A DNA stretch of 7,036 bases from Mageeibacillus sp. UBA5438 (lineage in GTDB: Bacteria > Bacillota > Clostridia > Saccharofermentanales > DTU023), in assembly GCA_002427535.1 (NCBI GenBank), contig DIRK01000048.1, forward strand, positions 1-7,036. Direction: 5' to 3'. Within the stretch, counting starts at the first letter, position 1. The number at the start of each line of letters is the position of its first letter. A model generated the notes under the pieces. That model did no database searches. It had not been told where the DNA came from and was given only the letters and a program-made list of their open reading frames with translations. The translations under genes were made by a program, and so were the position numbers. Below are positions 6,496-7,036 of this stretch, in pieces.

Positions 6496-6512
6496 GTGCA
6501 ACCGGTTAGCAC
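6496..6512 (+). promoter_or_regulatory. operator-like palindrome (LacI/GalR-type) before the GntP-family gene
   Basis: GTGCAACCGGTTAGCAC consists of a perfect 8-base palindrome, AACCGGTT, flanked by GTGC on the left and GCAC on the right. One extra A breaks exact symmetry. A central CG within an AAnCGnTT-like core is typical of LacI/GalR-family operators, including the catabolite cre site and gluconate-repressor sites. It lies right after the expected transcription start (about 6493) and 12 bases before the SD, a classic repressor position. A matching half-site, GTTGCAC, occurs upstream at 6459-6465, overlapping the candidate -35. The cognate regulator is not in the window. Confidence 0.45.
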
Positions 6513-6536
6513 GAAATAATTTTAAGGAGAGAGACT

Positions 6537-7036
6537 ATGACGGGTATACCACTTATCATTGCGTTTGTTATCGCCATCGTCTTGATGATCTTTTTGATCT
6601 CAAAGCTAAAGGTTCACGCCTTTATTGCCATCATGCTGATCGCACTCATCTTCGCGCTTGTCGGAGGGCTTAGCTTCGCTGAAATCCCCAATATCATCGG
6701 CGAAGGCTTTTCAGCCACCTTCAAATCAATCGGCATTGTGATCATTCTCGGCGCTTTAGTCGGTACCTTGCTTGAAAAAACGGGGGCCGCGCTCAAAATG
6801 GCCGACGTAGTCGTCAAGGCGGTCGGGAAGAAACATCCCGAAATCGCCATGCTCATCATGGGCTGGATCGTCTCCATCCCTGTCTTTTGCGACTCCGGTT
6901 TTGTCATCTTAAACCCGATCCGCAGAGCCTTGGTGCGGCGCACAGGCCGCTCTTCCGTTGCCTCCACCGTCGCGCTCAGCATGGGACTTTACATCTCACA
7001 TTGTTTCATCCCGCCGACGCCCGGTCCGATCGCCGC
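6537..7036 (+). CDS. GntP-family gluconate/organic-acid permease (partial, cut by window end)
   Basis: The N-terminal 166 residues of a GntP-family (gluconate:H+ symporter-type) inner-membrane permease; full members run to about 430-460 residues. Visible membrane segments lie at about 4-21, 27-45, 64-80 and 102-127. Family signatures are present: IPVFCDSGFVILNPIRRAL (113-131) corresponds to the conserved IPVF-D-GFVIL stretch, and HCFIPPTPGP (155-164) to the conserved HxxxPPxPGP loop. The substrate could be gluconate, glycerate or a related sugar acid, and the sequence does not choose among them. The ATG at 6537 has a strong ribosome site, AAGGAGA (6524-6530), 6 bases upstream. The gene is divergent from tsaD and has an operator-like palindrome at 6496-6512, suggesting substrate-responsive or carbon-catabolite control. 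Genes beyond the window edge, such as a sugar-acid kinase or dehydratase, would identify the pathway. Confidence 0.9.
   Translation, partial: MTGIPLIIAFVIAIVLMIFLISKLKVHAFIAIMLIALIFALVGGLSFAEIPNIIGEGFSATFKSIGIVIILGALVGTLLEKTGAALKMADVVVKAVGKKHPEIAMLIMGWIVSIPVFCDSGFVILNPIRRALVRRTGRSSVASTVALSMGLYISHCFIPPTPGPIA

Noticed and set aside
6614..6982. A 122-codon minus-strand open frame opposite the GntP-family gene
   Set aside because: The plus strand has a strong SD and clear GntP motifs; the minus-strand product is a Met/Ser/Thr/Ala-rich shadow.
1..7036. Mobile element, CRISPR array, tRNA/rRNA gene or defence system
   Set aside because: No terminal inverted repeats, transposase or integrase motifs, spaced repeats, or tRNA-like sequences were found; every sizeable gene but the lipoprotein falls in a common chromosomal family.

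Overview
The window reads as ordinary chromosome of a bacterium, most likely a Bacillota (Firmicutes) member with moderate GC content. That placement is an inference. It rests on strong purine-rich Shine-Dalgarno (SD) sites (gntP, corA), a PerR-type operator-like palindrome before a catalase gene, and the family resemblance of SmpB and CorA to Gram-positive forms. No insertion sequence, prophage, CRISPR array, tRNA or rRNA gene is visible. Base composition and coding style look uniform across the genes.

Layout, left to right. Positions 1-72 hold the last 23 codons of a plus-strand gene, probably an FAD-dependent enoate/dienoyl-CoA reductase-like enzyme. Next comes a plus-strand EamA-family (DMT) membrane transporter (102-1004). 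It converges on a minus-strand CorA-family divalent-cation transporter (1022-1918). A 212-base divergent control region separates corA from a plus-strand haem catalase (2131-3843). This region carries a 7-1-7 palindrome close to the PerR box, so peroxide-responsive control of the catalase is the natural reading. A strong 12-bp GC-rich hairpin (3868-3894) lies between the catalase and a convergent minus-strand lipoprotein gene (3896-4702), and probably ends transcription from both sides.

The right half holds a minus-strand group transcribed in the order tsaD (t6A tRNA modification, 6409-5318), smpB (trans-translation, start about 5312), then the lipoprotein of unknown function. tsaD and smpB overlap by a few bases and look translationally coupled, which joins two translation-quality functions in one transcript. 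The lipoprotein follows after 136 bases without an obvious terminator, so it may be a third member or have its own promoter. Divergent from tsaD is a plus-strand GntP-family organic-acid permease (6537 onward), cut by the window end. Its leader contains a palindrome with an AACCGGTT core, resembling LacI/GalR-type operators, just downstream of a candidate promoter.

I see no clearly novel multi-gene system. The observations most worth a second look are the two operator-like palindromes, the tsaD-smpB coupling, the long C-terminal tail on the catalase, and the unrecognised lipoprotein.
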